DNA from: Lysobacter sp. cf310
Lineage (GTDB): Bacteria > Pseudomonadota > Gammaproteobacteria > Xanthomonadales > Xanthomonadaceae
Reading direction: 5' to 3'
Assembly (NCBI RefSeq): GCF_900114355.1
Contig: NZ_FOSS01000008.1
Coordinates: 30,823 to 94,822, forward strand
Length of the DNA: 64,000 nt
Translations under genes and position numbers: made by a program
Part shown: positions 31,096 through 42,445 of the stretch, piece by piece
How positions within the stretch are numbered: the first letter of the stretch is position 1
Layout of the letters: each line of letters begins with the position of its first letter
Notes under the pieces: model-generated
The model's database searches: none
Seen by the model: the letters and a program-made list of their open reading frames with translations, nothing else
Told to the model about the DNA's origin: nothing

Positions 31096-31503
31096 TCAGC
31101 CGACGAAACGCGCGCGCGCGACGACCGTCTTGCTCAGGCCGGTCGATAGGTCGGTCACCAGCACGGACATCCGGATCAGGCCGTCGCCCATCAGGTCCGA
31201 TGCGATCGGCGTGTTGCACGCGTGGAAGTTGCCGCAACCGGCGGGCGCAGTGCCGGTATCCAGATCGGTCCAGACGTAGCTGTAGCTGCCCGGGGTCAGG
31301 CCGGTGACCACGAAAGAAGCGGTGGTGGGGTCCGGTCCATTCCCCACCATGGAGACGCATCCGTTCGCGGTCAGCGCATCGTTGGCGTTGGTGTCGACGA
31401 AGCAGGACAGCTTGACGTTGGTCAGGTCGCCGGCGATCGCCGGCTGCGCTGCGCTCGACAGGCCCATGGCCACGAGCAAGGTCGCAATCATTGCGTTACG
31501 CAT
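31096..31503 (-). CDS. Small secreted protein of unknown function
   Basis: 135 residues with a clear signal peptide (MRNAMIATLLVAMGLSSAAQ, cleavage after PAIA). The mature part of about 110 residues holds four cysteines (SCF, NGCV, AGCG, HACN), enough for two disulfides, and looks all-beta (SYSYVWTDLDTG, IRMSVLVTDL). AAGGAGG gives a strong ribosome-binding site. I do not recognise the family. It converges on the receptor gene to its left. Confidence 0.7.
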   Translation of the reverse strand: MRNAMIATLLVAMGLSSAAQPAIAGDLTNVKLSCFVDTNANDALTANGCVSMVGNGPDPTTASFVVTGLTPGSYSYVWTDLDTGTAPAGCGNFHACNTPIASDLMGDGLIRMSVLVTDLSTGLSKTVVARARFVG

Positions 31504-32177
31504 TCCTTGATCCTCCTTGTTTGATTTCCCTGGCGAACTGCTGCGTTCGCCGCATGCAGCCTAGGCCAGAAAACAAGCCGATGCCCTGAACAGAGCGAGC
31601 GCTGAGCGCTATGTGTGGCTTATTGGCGCGTGTCTGCTGGCGATCATGTGTATTAGAAGTGCCGTCTATCGCTGCGCCTTGGTCTGTCGTCGAATGTCGC
31701 CACGTCCCGGCGTTCGTCGCAGTCAGGCTCATGCAGCATCCGATCGGCGATGGAACGCGCGACTGCAGCGGTGGTCGCATCCCGCGTGCGCATTCGCAAC
31801 TCGACGAATCGGGATTCGCAAGACCCGGCTGCGAGCTTGCGAACTTGCACAGACCGATCGCCACGAGTGCGCGCGCAGTCGTGCAAGACCGGTACGCGCA
31901 TGGAGGACGCGTGATCCGTGATGGCGGATGCGTGTGGAGCGAATAGAGCCCGCCTTCGCATCGCGGCGTTCGCGGCGATCGTTGCGGCGCGTCGGCAGCG
32001 CGTTCGCCTGGGAATGTGTGGCGGCACGAAGTACCGGCGCAGGGCGGGGCGGGGACTTTCGACGAGCGCCGGCGCGGCGGCGGGGCCAGTCCCGTGGGCC
32101 TTCCTGCGTGGCCTCGCCCCGGAGCGGGCGGCGGCCGCTGCGGTAATATCGGGCCCATCGCAAGCCCGGATCGCACG
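31504..32177. other. Intergenic region, no gene seen
   Basis: 674 bases between divergent genes. Several short frames exist on both strands, but none has a ribosome-binding site plus plausible protein composition. No tRNA or riboswitch was recognised. It probably contains the two divergent promoters. Confidence 0.45.
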
Positions 32178-33167
32178 ATGAAATTGCAGGTGCCGTTCAT
32201 CCAGTTGCCGCTGACCATCGATGCGGCGCGGCTGGCCGCCGAGATCGCCGACCTGGGCGAGGGCCCCTGGCGCCCGCACCCGCAGGGTTTCGCCGGCAAC
32301 TCCATGCTGCCGCTGGTGGCGGCGGACGGCGACCCGGCCAACGAGGCTTTCTCCGGGCAGATGCGCCCGACCCCGGAGCTGCTGCGCTGCCCGTACCTGA
32401 CCCAGGTTTTCGCCAGCCTCGGCGCCACCGTCGGCCGCAGCCGCTTGATGCGCCTGTCCGGCCATGCCGAGGTCACCCGCCACGCCGACCAGGGCTATTA
32501 CTGGGCCGAGCGCGTGCGCGTGCACGTGCCGGTGGTGACCCAGCCGACCGTGCGCTTCGAGTGCGGCGATGCCGCCATCAACATGGCCGCCGGCGAGTGC
32601 TGGATCTTCGACACCTGGCGCCAGCATCGCGTGATCAACGACGCGGTGGAATCGCGCATCCATCTGGTCGTGGACACGGTCGGCGGCGGCGATTTCTGGG
32701 AACTGGTCGCACGCGGCCGCCCGCACAACGTGCCGCCCGCGGGCTGGCCGCAGCAGGCGGTGGTGCCGCGCGCCAGCGAAATCGCCGATTTCGCCTGCGA
32801 GGCCGTCAACGTGCCGGCGGTGATGAGCCCTTGGGAGCTCAACGCTCACTTCGGCCTGCTGTTCGCCGATGCCGAGCCGCATCCGCAGCTGCAGCAGGTG
32901 CGCCAGGCCTCGATGCGCTTCGCACGCGTATGGCAGGGCCTGTGGTTCGAGTACGGCGAGCGCCCGCAAGGCCGCGCGCGTTATCGCGATGCGTTGCAGC
33001 GCTTCATCGACGAGGTCAAAGGCCCCAGCCAGACCATCCGGCTGAAGAACGAGCTGCGCTGGTTCAACGCCATGATGACCATCGTCGCCAAGTTCGCGGT
33101 GGGCAGCGAGACGCCGGCGACGGGCAATAGCGCCGAGCAGCAGCGCGCGGTGGGCGATAACGCCTAG
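32178..33167 (+). CDS. Aspartyl/asparaginyl beta-hydroxylase-like protein
   Basis: 329 residues from MKLQVPFIQLPLTID. The cupin core contains HADQGYYWAERVRVHVPV, FECGDAAINMAAGECWIFD and RQHRVINDAVESRIHLVVD, where the histidines HAD and QHR and the downstream Arg of SRIHLVVD fit the Fe(II)/2-oxoglutarate enzyme family. In bacteria such proteins hydroxylate peptides or natural-product side chains, or act in LPS (LpxO-like) modification. No membrane span is seen. The target is unknown. Confidence 0.8.
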   Translation: MKLQVPFIQLPLTIDAARLAAEIADLGEGPWRPHPQGFAGNSMLPLVAADGDPANEAFSGQMRPTPELLRCPYLTQVFASLGATVGRSRLMRLSGHAEVTRHADQGYYWAERVRVHVPVVTQPTVRFECGDAAINMAAGECWIFDTWRQHRVINDAVESRIHLVVDTVGGGDFWELVARGRPHNVPPAGWPQQAVVPRASEIADFACEAVNVPAVMSPWELNAHFGLLFADAEPHPQLQQVRQASMRFARVWQGLWFEYGERPQGRARYRDALQRFIDEVKGPSQTIRLKNELRWFNAMMTIVAKFAVGSETPATGNSAEQQRAVGDNA

Positions 33168-33275
33168 CCGTCGCTATCCTCTCCGCCCTGCGGGGCAGCA
33201 CCTTCTCCGCCTCGCGCTTCCTTCGGTCGCCGCAAGCGGGCGTAGGGAATAGCAGGTGGCAACGCTGCGAAAACA

Positions 33276-33301
33276 CGAAGGCCGCCCTGGGGCGGCCTTC
33301 G
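33276..33301 (-). terminator. Terminator of the pyrophosphatase gene
   Basis: A perfect 11-bp stem, CGAAGGCCGCC with GGCGGCCTTCG, and a 4-base loop. On the minus strand it is followed by TGTTTTCG. It lies between converging genes and may act both ways. Confidence 0.8.
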
Positions 33302-33323
33302 TCGTAGCGGAATCGCGATGGCC

Positions 33324-33878
33324 TCAGAACTTGGGCTTGTCGCTCTCTTCGGTGGCGTTATAGCGCTCGATCGCTTCCAGCAGGATCTGCTTGGCTTCGG
33401 CGGCCTTGCCCCAGCCGTCCAGCTTGACCCACTTGCCCTTCTCCAGATCCTTGTAGTGCTCGAAGAAGTGGCCGATGCGGTCCAGCCAATGCTGGCTGAC
33501 CTGCTCGATATCGGAGATGTGGCTGTAGCCGGCGAAGACCTTGTCGATCGGCACCGCCAGCAGCTTCTCGTCGCCGCCGGCTTCGTCGGTCATGCGCAGC
33601 ACGCCGACCGGACGGCAGCGGATCACCGAACCCGGGATCAGCGGCAGCGGCAGCACCACCAGCACGTCGGCCGGGTCGCCGTCGCCGCACAGGGTGTGCG
33701 GCACGTAGCCGTAGTTGCAGGGGTAACGCATCGGGGTCGACAGGATGCGGTCGACGAAGATCGCACCGGAGGCCTTGTCGACCTCGTACTTGACCGGCTC
33801 GGCGTCCTTTGGGATTTCGATGATGACGTTGATCTCTTCCGGCGGGTTCTTGCCGGTGGGGACGAGGTCCAGACCCAT
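33324..33878 (-). CDS. ppa: Inorganic pyrophosphatase, soluble family I
   Basis: 184 residues, close to E. coli Ppa (176). It hydrolyses PPi in the cytosol with Mg2+. Signature blocks are IEIPKDAEPVKYEVDK, RYPCNYGYVPHTLCGDGDPADVLV (family I signature with the metal-binding aspartates) and YKDLEKGKWVKLDGW. GGAG lies ahead of the ATG. A membrane pyrophosphatase gene (36016-38454) is only 2 kb away on the same strand, so the cell has both kinds. Confidence 0.96.
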   Translation of the reverse strand: MGLDLVPTGKNPPEEINVIIEIPKDAEPVKYEVDKASGAIFVDRILSTPMRYPCNYGYVPHTLCGDGDPADVLVVLPLPLIPGSVIRCRPVGVLRMTDEAGGDEKLLAVPIDKVFAGYSHISDIEQVSQHWLDRIGHFFEHYKDLEKGKWVKLDGWGKAAEAKQILLEAIERYNATEESDKPKF

Positions 33879-34385
33879 GATGCGTAGCTCCGACTGCTGG
33901 TGGCCCGCCGGGGGGCAGGCCTAGAAAGAGCGGGCATTCTACGCGGCCGGCTGTTGCGATGCAGCATCGGTCCGGCCGACCCGCCGCTGCGGCCCGCCCG
34001 TCCGCGCCGGGGCCCCGGCCCGTCGAGGCATTGCCGTCCCGGCATGCCGAACGGCCGTGACCCGGACCGGCCGAGGAGCGATGGCGAGGCGACACAGGAC
34101 GGAGACCGGGCTTGGTGTCGGCCATGCCGTGCGCCGCCGTGACCCCGGCCGCCGCGGAATGGCTGCCGGGCCTGGCGCGGCATCGAGCGACACCCGGCTG
34201 CCGCCGGTGCGCGGCCCGTTCGAGTCCGCCAGCGCCACCCACGCCGGCGTGGGCCCGCCCGCCGACGAGGCGGCCTATCGCGTCGGCGGCGCGCGGGTGC
34301 GCGGGCTCGGCGAGCGCGGCAGGCAGTACGCCCAGCACACGCCCAGCGCGCCCCGAGCCGCCTACCATTCCCCGATCGGAGCGAT
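33879..34385. other. Intergenic region, no gene seen
   Basis: 507 bases between divergent ppa and the deaminase-like gene. Both strands carry open frames caused by GC content, but none has a supported start or family. GGAG at 34378-34381 belongs to the next gene. Confidence 0.45.
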
Positions 34386-35948
34386 ATGACACGGTGCAAA
34401 GGAATGAAGCAGACCCAGGACCGGACTCACGTACTCCTGCTGACGCCGCTGCTGCTGGCGGCGCTGGCCGCGCAGGCCAGAACCGGCGCAAGCGATGCCG
34501 GCCCCGATCGGGCGCGCACCGACGAGTCGCGCACCGCCGCCTATTTCGATCGCATCGCCGACCGGCCGCCGCAGCTGCGCATGTTCCTGCAGGCCATGCC
34601 CAAGGGCGGCGACCTGCATAACCACGCCAGCGGTTCGGTCTATGCCGAGGACTATCTGCGCTGGGCCGCGGAGCAGGGCTATTGCGTGGCCGCCGACAGC
34701 CATCGCATCGTGCGCCCGCCCTGCGAGGTGCCGGCGTCGGTGGCGGCGCGCGATCTGGCCGGCAAGGACTACGCCGCTTACAGCCGCGCGATCGACGCGC
34801 TGTCGATGCGCAACGCGACGCTGCCCGATTTCGACCGTTTCTTCGCCAGCTTCGACGGCTTCCGCGCGGTCTCCACCGGCGACGCCGGGCGGGTGATCGC
34901 GGCCGCGCGCGAACTGGCCGCCGACGACAACCTGGCCTATCTGGAACTGATGTCGATGCCGCGCAGCGCGCAGGTGGTGCTGGACGCGGCCAAGGCCGGC
35001 GATCAGGACGGCGGCGATCTGGACGCGCTAGCGGCGGCGCTGGCGCCGCTACTGCCGGCGGCGGTCGCCGAGGCGCGCGCCGAGCTGGATCGCGACGAAG
35101 CCGCGTTCGCGGCTTCGCATGCCTGCGCGAGCGCTACGCCCAAGCCCGCCTGCGCGGTCGAGGTCCGTTATCAGATCCCGGCGGTGCGCCATCGCACGCC
35201 GGCGCAGGCCTTTGCCGCGATGGCGTTCGGCTTCGCCCTGGTCGAAGCCGATCCGCGCTGGGTCGGCGTCAACATCGTCGGTCCCGAGCACCACCCGGTG
35301 GCGCAGCGCGACTACGGCTTGCACATGCGCATGTTCGCCTACCTGAAACAGCGCCATCCCACGGTGCCCTTGTCCCTGCACGCGGGCGAACAGACCCTGG
35401 GCCTGGTCGCGCCGCGCGAGCTGCGCTACCACGTGCGCGATGCGGTGGGGGTGGCCGGCGCGCGCCGCATCGGCCACGGCGTGGATATCGCCTACGAGAC
35501 CGACGCGGTCGCCTTGCTGGAGCGCATGGCGCGCGAGCGCATCGCGGTCGAGATCAACCTCAGCAGCAACGCGGCCATCCTCGGCGTGCAGGGCGCGCAG
35601 CATCCCTTGCACGCCTACCTGGCCGCGGGCGTGCCGGTGGTGCTGGCCACCGACGACCAGGGCGTGCTGCGCAGCGATATGACCCACGAGTACCAGCGCG
35701 CCGTGAAGGAGCAGGGCTTGCGCTACGCCCAGCTCAAGCGGATCGCGCGCGACAGTCTGGAGTACGCCTTCCTGTCGGGCGCCAGCCTGTGGGCCGAACG
35801 CGCCGGCGGCGCGCGCGTGGCCGCCTGCGCGCGCTCGCGCGAGAGCGCCGACGCGGCGTGCGCGCGCTTCCTGCAAGGCAGCGACAAGGCGCGCCAGCAA
35901 TGGCGGTTGGAGCAGGACTTCGCGCGCTTCGAGCGCGGTTACCGCTGA
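34386..35948 (+). CDS. Periplasmic adenosine-deaminase-family hydrolase (ADGF-like)
   Basis: 520 residues with an N-terminal signal sequence (VLLLTPLLLAALAAQA), so the product is exported. Metal and catalytic motifs of the deaminase family are present: GGDLHNHASGS (His78, His80), SLHAGEQT, RIGHGVDIAYE, EINLSSN and ATDDQGVLRSD. The extra ~150 residues compared with cytosolic enzymes and the secretion signal recall the adenosine-deaminase growth-factor group. It would deaminate adenosine or related nucleosides from lysed prey for salvage; that role is inference. The GGAG-supported ATG is at 34386; 34404 is an alternative. Confidence 0.82.
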   Translation: MTRCKGMKQTQDRTHVLLLTPLLLAALAAQARTGASDAGPDRARTDESRTAAYFDRIADRPPQLRMFLQAMPKGGDLHNHASGSVYAEDYLRWAAEQGYCVAADSHRIVRPPCEVPASVAARDLAGKDYAAYSRAIDALSMRNATLPDFDRFFASFDGFRAVSTGDAGRVIAAARELAADDNLAYLELMSMPRSAQVVLDAAKAGDQDGGDLDALAAALAPLLPAAVAEARAELDRDEAAFAASHACASATPKPACAVEVRYQIPAVRHRTPAQAFAAMAFGFALVEADPRWVGVNIVGPEHHPVAQRDYGLHMRMFAYLKQRHPTVPLSLHAGEQTLGLVAPRELRYHVRDAVGVAGARRIGHGVDIAYETDAVALLERMARERIAVEINLSSNAAILGVQGAQHPLHAYLAAGVPVVLATDDQGVLRSDMTHEYQRAVKEQGLRYAQLKRIARDSLEYAFLSGASLWAERAGGARVAACARSRESADAACARFLQGSDKARQQWRLEQDFARFERGYR

Positions 35949-35966
35949 GCGCGCCCCGGCGCAAAC

Positions 35967-35994
35967 GAAAACGGCGGCCGTAGCCGCCGTTTTC
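35967..35994. terminator. Bidirectional terminator
   Basis: A perfect 12-bp stem, GAAAACGGCGGC (35967-35978) with GCCGCCGTTTTC (35983-35994), and a 4-base loop. The A-run and T-run let it serve both the deaminase gene and the convergent membrane pyrophosphatase gene. Confidence 0.88.
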
Positions 35995-36015
35995 TCGCCG
36001 CCTGCAGGCCGCCGC

Positions 36016-38454
<2,439 letters not shown>

Positions 38455-38643
38455 GAACCCCTCCCCAGAGTGGACATCAGGAATTTCTGATCACCTATAA
38501 AGTTTTAGGTCGCAGGCCGGAGTTCCGGCGCGGCAACGCAGGGACTATCGCACAGCCCCTGGGCCTGTGAAACCTCGTGAAACCAGGGTTCAGCCCCGGC
38601 GTGCCAGCCTGCGACCCCAGTCACGTATCGATGGAGCCTGTTC

Positions 38644-39165
38644 ATGCGCATCGCCGTCGTCCTGCTCGCCGCCGCGCTGTCGCTGCCGGCCCTGGCCGTC
38701 GCTTCCGGCAGCGATCCCGCCCCGGAGATCCAACGCCCGGCCGCGCAGCCGCAGGCGCTGGGCGCCGTCCACACCCTGCGCCAGATCCCCGAGGCCTGCG
38801 CCCGCCTGGAGGGCCAGTTCACCGGCCAGGCCGCGCAGCCCTACAAGTTCGCCGTGGTCCGCACCAGCCCCAACTGCCAGCCGCGCGCGCGCTTCGTCGA
38901 CGCCGCCAAGGCCCAGCCCTCGCTGGCCGCGGGTTGGAAATTCAACGATCTGATCCGCGTGCCCAACGCGGCCTGCCCCTCGCAGCAGGCGGTGGTGCGG
39001 GTGTGGCGCAAGCCGGCCGACGTCGCCCCGCCCAAGCTGGACGGTCAGGGCCAGGCGCGTCTGTACCTGGCCGACGAGAAGGCCAAGGCCGCGGCCAATC
39101 AGCTGGCGGCGGTGCCGATGTTCGCCGCCGCGATGACGGTCGAGGGCAGGGCCTGCGGCGGCTGA
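38644..39165 (+). CDS. Exported protein of unknown function
   Basis: 173 residues with a signal peptide (MRIAVVLLAAALSLPALAVA). The mature part has four cysteines (EACARL, PNCQPR, AACPSQ, RACGG) and conserved-looking blocks FKFAVVRTSPN-type (YKFAVVRTSPNCQPRARFVD) and VVRVWRKPADV. GGAG lies before the ATG. I recognise no family. The gene converges on the DUF2846 gene. Confidence 0.75.
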   Translation: MRIAVVLLAAALSLPALAVASGSDPAPEIQRPAAQPQALGAVHTLRQIPEACARLEGQFTGQAAQPYKFAVVRTSPNCQPRARFVDAAKAQPSLAAGWKFNDLIRVPNAACPSQQAVVRVWRKPADVAPPKLDGQGQARLYLADEKAKAAANQLAAVPMFAAAMTVEGRACGG

Positions 39166-39195
39166 GGCGCGCCGCGCGCCTGGCGCACATACGCG

Positions 39196-39220
39196 GACGG
39201 GCGCCGATGCGGCGCCCGTC
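39196..39220. terminator. Hairpin between convergent genes
   Basis: A perfect 10-bp stem, GACGGGCGCC (39196-39205) with GGCGCCCGTC (39211-39220). No long T-run follows on either side, so function as a terminator is probable rather than sure. Confidence 0.5.
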
Positions 39221-39235
39221 TGCGATCGATGCGGC

Positions 39236-39721
39236 TTACTTGGCGAGCTTGAGCTTCTTGGCCAGGGCGTCGAACGCGGCCGCGTCGGTGGGCGACAGGT
39301 TCGGACGACCCGCGATGATGCCCATGCCCAGCGTGCCCTGCACGTAGTAGGTTTCGCCGGCTTCGATTTCCATGGTCAGCACGTCCTTGGTCTCGCCATG
39401 CACGCGGTACTCGTGCGTGCCCGGCTCGGCGACGTGGACGAAGTACTTGCCGTTGCGCAGCTTGCCCAGCTCGGTTTCGCCCTCGCGCACCTTGAAGCCG
39501 ACGGCGGCGCCGACTAGCTTGGACGGACGGAAGAACACGATCTGACCCTTGCCCTGCGGCGGCACGCCGATCGGGCCGGAGGCTTGCGCGTCGGTGGCGC
39601 TGTCGTCGGCCGCTTCGGCGCTGGCTTCGGTCGCGGCCGGCTGGGCGGCGTCCTGGGCCAGCACGGCGCCGGAGAACATCAGGCCCAGCGCGAGGGCGGA
39701 AACACGGAACTTCAGGTTCAT
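39236..39721 (-). CDS. DUF2846-like exported protein
   Basis: 161 residues: a signal peptide ending GAVLAQ (about residue 22), an Ala/Asp-rich linker, then a beta-rich domain with QIVFFRPSKLVGAAVGFKV, GKYFVHVAEPGTHEYRVHG and YVQGTLGMGIIAGRPNL, which fits the DUF2846 family. AAGGAG precedes the ATG. It follows the 39729-40430 gene by only 7 bases, so the two form an operon. The function of the family is unknown. Confidence 0.75.
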   Translation of the reverse strand: MNLKFRVSALALGLMFSGAVLAQDAAQPAATEASAEAADDSATDAQASGPIGVPPQGKGQIVFFRPSKLVGAAVGFKVREGETELGKLRNGKYFVHVAEPGTHEYRVHGETKDVLTMEIEAGETYYVQGTLGMGIIAGRPNLSPTDAAAFDALAKKLKLAK

Positions 39722-39728
39722 CTAAGGA

Positions 39729-40430
39729 CTACTCCTTGGGTGGTTGAACAGCGTCGGCCGCAGCGGCCGGCGATGGAGAAACGGGCAGGGCGGTCGCGGT
39801 CGCGGCGACCGTGCCGGCGACGGGCAGCTCCAGATCCTGGGCGAGCTTGGCGCGCAACGCGGTGTCGGCCGGAATCTCGATCTCGCGTCCGCGCACGAAC
39901 ATCGCGAACGGGCCGATCACGAAGGCCGCGCCCATCGCGCCGTTGATCTGATCGCGTCCGCTTTGCCCCACCGACAGACCGCGCAGGGGAATCTGGCGGC
40001 CGTTGAATTCCAGATAGCGGCCCGCGATCAGCAACTCGCCGGGATGGCCGCCGCCGCGCGAACGCGCGCCGTGCACGACTTCGCCGACGGCGGGCGTGCC
40101 GGCCGGTATCGGCTCGGCGCCGTCGACCGTCAGCGGCTGGCTCAGGCGTAGCGCGAAGCGATCGCCGCGCTTGTGGCGCGCCGAGGACAGGCTTTCGCCG
40201 AGCTGCAGTTCGACCACGCTGCCCGCCACGAGCCGGCAGCAGGGCGCAAGCGGCGCAGCGGTGGTGACGGCGGTGGTCGCAGTGGTGTCGTCGGCCGCGG
40301 CAGGCGCCGCGCTCGGCGTGGTCGCAACGTCGGGCATCGCGATCGGGAGCGGCGCCGCCGCGGCGCCGTCCTGCGCGTGCGCGGCGGGAACGACCAATAA
40401 CGCCGCGAGCGCGGCTGCGAACTTGAACAT
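39729..40430 (-). CDS. Exported protein of unknown function
   Basis: 233 residues with a signal peptide (cleavage after AAHA). A low-complexity Ala/Thr region (to about residue 60) leads to a domain with VVELQLGESLSSARHKRGD, IPAGTPAVGEVVHGARSRG and GRYLEFNGRQIPLRGLSVG, which resembles secreted beta-rich domains seen in many hypothetical proteins. Near the C-terminus GAAFVIGPFAMFVRGREIEI could be a short hydrophobic hairpin. It is the first gene of a two-gene operon with the DUF2846-like gene. Confidence 0.7.
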   Translation of the reverse strand: MFKFAAALAALLVVPAAHAQDGAAAAPLPIAMPDVATTPSAAPAAADDTTATTAVTTAAPLAPCCRLVAGSVVELQLGESLSSARHKRGDRFALRLSQPLTVDGAEPIPAGTPAVGEVVHGARSRGGGHPGELLIAGRYLEFNGRQIPLRGLSVGQSGRDQINGAMGAAFVIGPFAMFVRGREIEIPADTALRAKLAQDLELPVAGTVAATATALPVSPSPAAAADAVQPPKE

Positions 40431-40790
40431 GAGCGACGCCCCCCTGAGCGTGGCCGCACCTTAGCCAAGGCTCGGATTTCAGGCAAGCGCGGCGCGCGTG
40501 CGCGGATCGGGTTCGCTGGGATCGCGGCGGCGCGGGCGATGCCGCCAGCCGGTCCGACGCCGGTGGCGAGCGGGAGGCGCTAAGCCAATGGCCGCAAGGA
40601 TTCGGCGCTGGCAGGGGGCGGATGGTTCGCCGGTGAGGAGTCGTCGAGGCGGCGCATCAACCATGCGCGCGACTTCGAGGCCGCGCGCCAGACCGGTAGC
40701 GTCCGTCGCCGAAGCGGTGCGGCCTGCGCCGGCGGAGCGGGAAAGCGCACAGGCCGCGCCGAAGCGCGGCCTGTGCATTGCCGTTGCGGC
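40431..40790. other. Intergenic region ending in a terminator
   Basis: 360 bases between two minus-strand genes. No gene is supported. The right end holds the hairpin at 40747-40776 that ends the 40791-41594 transcript; the left end should hold the promoter for the 39729-40430 operon. Confidence 0.5.
40747..40776 (-). terminator. Terminator hairpin downstream of the 40791-41594 gene
   Basis: A perfect 13-bp stem, GCACAGGCCGCGC with GCGCGGCCTGTGC, around a CGAA loop. On the minus strand it is followed by GCTTTCC. Confidence 0.75.
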
Positions 40791-41594
40791 TTACTGGATG
40801 CCGCGGCAGTTCTTCAGCCACACCAGGTAGCTGGACTCGTCGTAATGGTCGTAGGTGGCGTTGAGGTACATCTTGTCGCCGTTGCGCATCGCCAGCGCGT
40901 AGGCGTTCTGGTCGGGCATCATCCGGCAGGCGATGCGCAGCTCGCCGCGCCGCGACTTGCTGGGGACGAAGCCCGGCACCAGCGAGGGGTTCATGTCGAA
41001 GTACAGCTCGAACGCGCCCTTCCTGCCGGCCACGCCCTTGTTGACGCCCTTGATGTTGTAGACCTTGCCTTCGAAGCGCACGTCGATCGCGGCGGAGTTT
41101 TCCAGGCCCTGGCGTTCGATATCGGTGGCCAGCGCGGTCGCCTGGATCTCGATCGGCTTGACCGCGGCGCGCGCGACCGGCGCCTTGCCCGGCTTGAGCT
41201 GGGTCAGCATCTTGCACATCTCGGTGCGGATGCCGTCGGCGTTGCCGAACGCGCCGCGTCGCGTCTTCATCAGCATCGACACCGTGCCGTCGGGCTTGGC
41301 GGTGACATAGACCTGCAGGCCCTTGTGGGCCAGGTTCGCCGGCTCCTCCAGCAGCAGCGAGCCGCTGTCGGGGCTTTCGTCCAGCACGTCCATGCCGTCG
41401 GCGATGGCGAGGTTGCGCATCTGGCCGATCGCGCTGGGCACGCTCAGGCCCGCCACCTTGTAGGAGGTCGAGTATTCGGCGCCGGAGAGCGCATTGCCCT
41501 TCTTGCTGAAGTTGTCGTCGCACTGCCCGGCCAACGCCGACAGGGGCAGCAACAGCAGCATCGGGAGCAACAGTTGGATCGGCTTGGCTTTCAT
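40791..41594 (-). CDS. Exported protein of unknown function
   Basis: 267 residues with a signal peptide (LLLPMLLLLPLSALAG). The mature protein has four cysteines (GQCDDN, EMCKML, IACRMM, KNCRGI) and two similar halves, each with a VYVTA/VYNIKG-type strand. AAGGAA lies before the ATG. No family is recognised. The gene is monocistronic with its own terminator. Confidence 0.75.
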   Translation of the reverse strand: MKAKPIQLLLPMLLLLPLSALAGQCDDNFSKKGNALSGAEYSTSYKVAGLSVPSAIGQMRNLAIADGMDVLDESPDSGSLLLEEPANLAHKGLQVYVTAKPDGTVSMLMKTRRGAFGNADGIRTEMCKMLTQLKPGKAPVARAAVKPIEIQATALATDIERQGLENSAAIDVRFEGKVYNIKGVNKGVAGRKGAFELYFDMNPSLVPGFVPSKSRRGELRIACRMMPDQNAYALAMRNGDKMYLNATYDHYDESSYLVWLKNCRGIQ

Positions 41595-41755
41595 GAGCAG
41601 TTCCTTGAAGTGATCGGTCTTCCGTGCGCCTTGCCGACGGCCGGCGACGCCCGCGGCCGCAGATTGCCGGATTACCCCTGTCGATTCAACGACAATCCGG
41701 CACGAATTCCGCTATCGCGTTCGCATTCTTGCGTTCGAACGTGCGTTACGCGCGC

Positions 41756-42196
41756 TCAAGCGCAGGGATCGGCGGGGTAGCGGCGCTGCATTTCCTCGGG
41801 CGTGAGCTCCTCGATGCTGTGACCGATGTTCCAGCGATGGCCGAAGGGATCGATCACAGTACCGGAGCGCTCGCCGTAGAAATGATCGCGCGGCGCCATC
41901 GCCAGCTGCGCGCCGGCGGCGACCGCGCGCGCGACCGTCGCGTCGGCGTCGTCCACGTGCAGGTGCAGGGTATGGCTGTGGCCGTGCTCGGGCACCGGGC
42001 GGCGGATGTCGATCTCCGGATACTCCTCGCAGAGCATCAGGGTGCTGCCGCCCAGGTCCAGTTCGACATGGCCGATGCGGCCGCCGGGCTCGACCAGGCG
42101 GAACTTCTCGCTGGCCTCGAAGGCATAGGTGTAGAACTCGATCGCGGCCTGGGCATCGGCGACGCAGAGATAGGGAAACAGTTCGTGTACGGCCAT
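41756..42196 (-). CDS. VOC family protein (glyoxalase/PhnB-like)
   Basis: 146 residues. The pattern FPYLCVADAQAAIEFYTYAF, ELDLGGSTLMLCEEYPE, TLHLHVDDADATV and DPFGHRWNIGHS is the typical PhnB-like vicinal-oxygen-chelate fold. GGAG lies before the ATG. Substrate unknown. It is a second VOC gene in this window but not a close copy of the one at 5075. Confidence 0.85.
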   Translation of the reverse strand: MAVHELFPYLCVADAQAAIEFYTYAFEASEKFRLVEPGGRIGHVELDLGGSTLMLCEEYPEIDIRRPVPEHGHSHTLHLHVDDADATVARAVAAGAQLAMAPRDHFYGERSGTVIDPFGHRWNIGHSIEELTPEEMQRRYPADPCA

Positions 42197-42296
42197 GGCG
42201 GTGCTCCGGGGTGGGTGTGCGCGTCAGCCTGCGTGGCGCGCGCGCCGCACGATTGGACGAAATTTACCTGCTTGCCGCTGCGGCGACGCCTGCTCT

Positions 42297-42402
42297 CTGT
42301 GGGAGCGGCGTGAGCCGCGATGAGCCTGCGGCCACGACGAAACTCTGGGCGGCGGGGCTGGCTGTCGCGGCTGCGCGATCGCGGCTTACGCCGCTCCCAC
42401 AG
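42297..42402. repeat. Pair of REP palindromes in inverted orientation
   Basis: The element GTGGGAGCGGCGTGAGCCGC (42300-42319, within a 25-base unit at 42297-42321) recurs in reverse complement at 42378-42402 with two mismatches. Each unit can fold on itself (GCGGC/GCCGC) and the pair can form one long stem. This is the well-known extragenic REP type of pseudomonads and xanthomonads. Confidence 0.85.
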
Positions 42403-42445
42403 AAAGCCCACAGATCGCACCAGCGTCCGCGCCCCCCGCCCGCGC

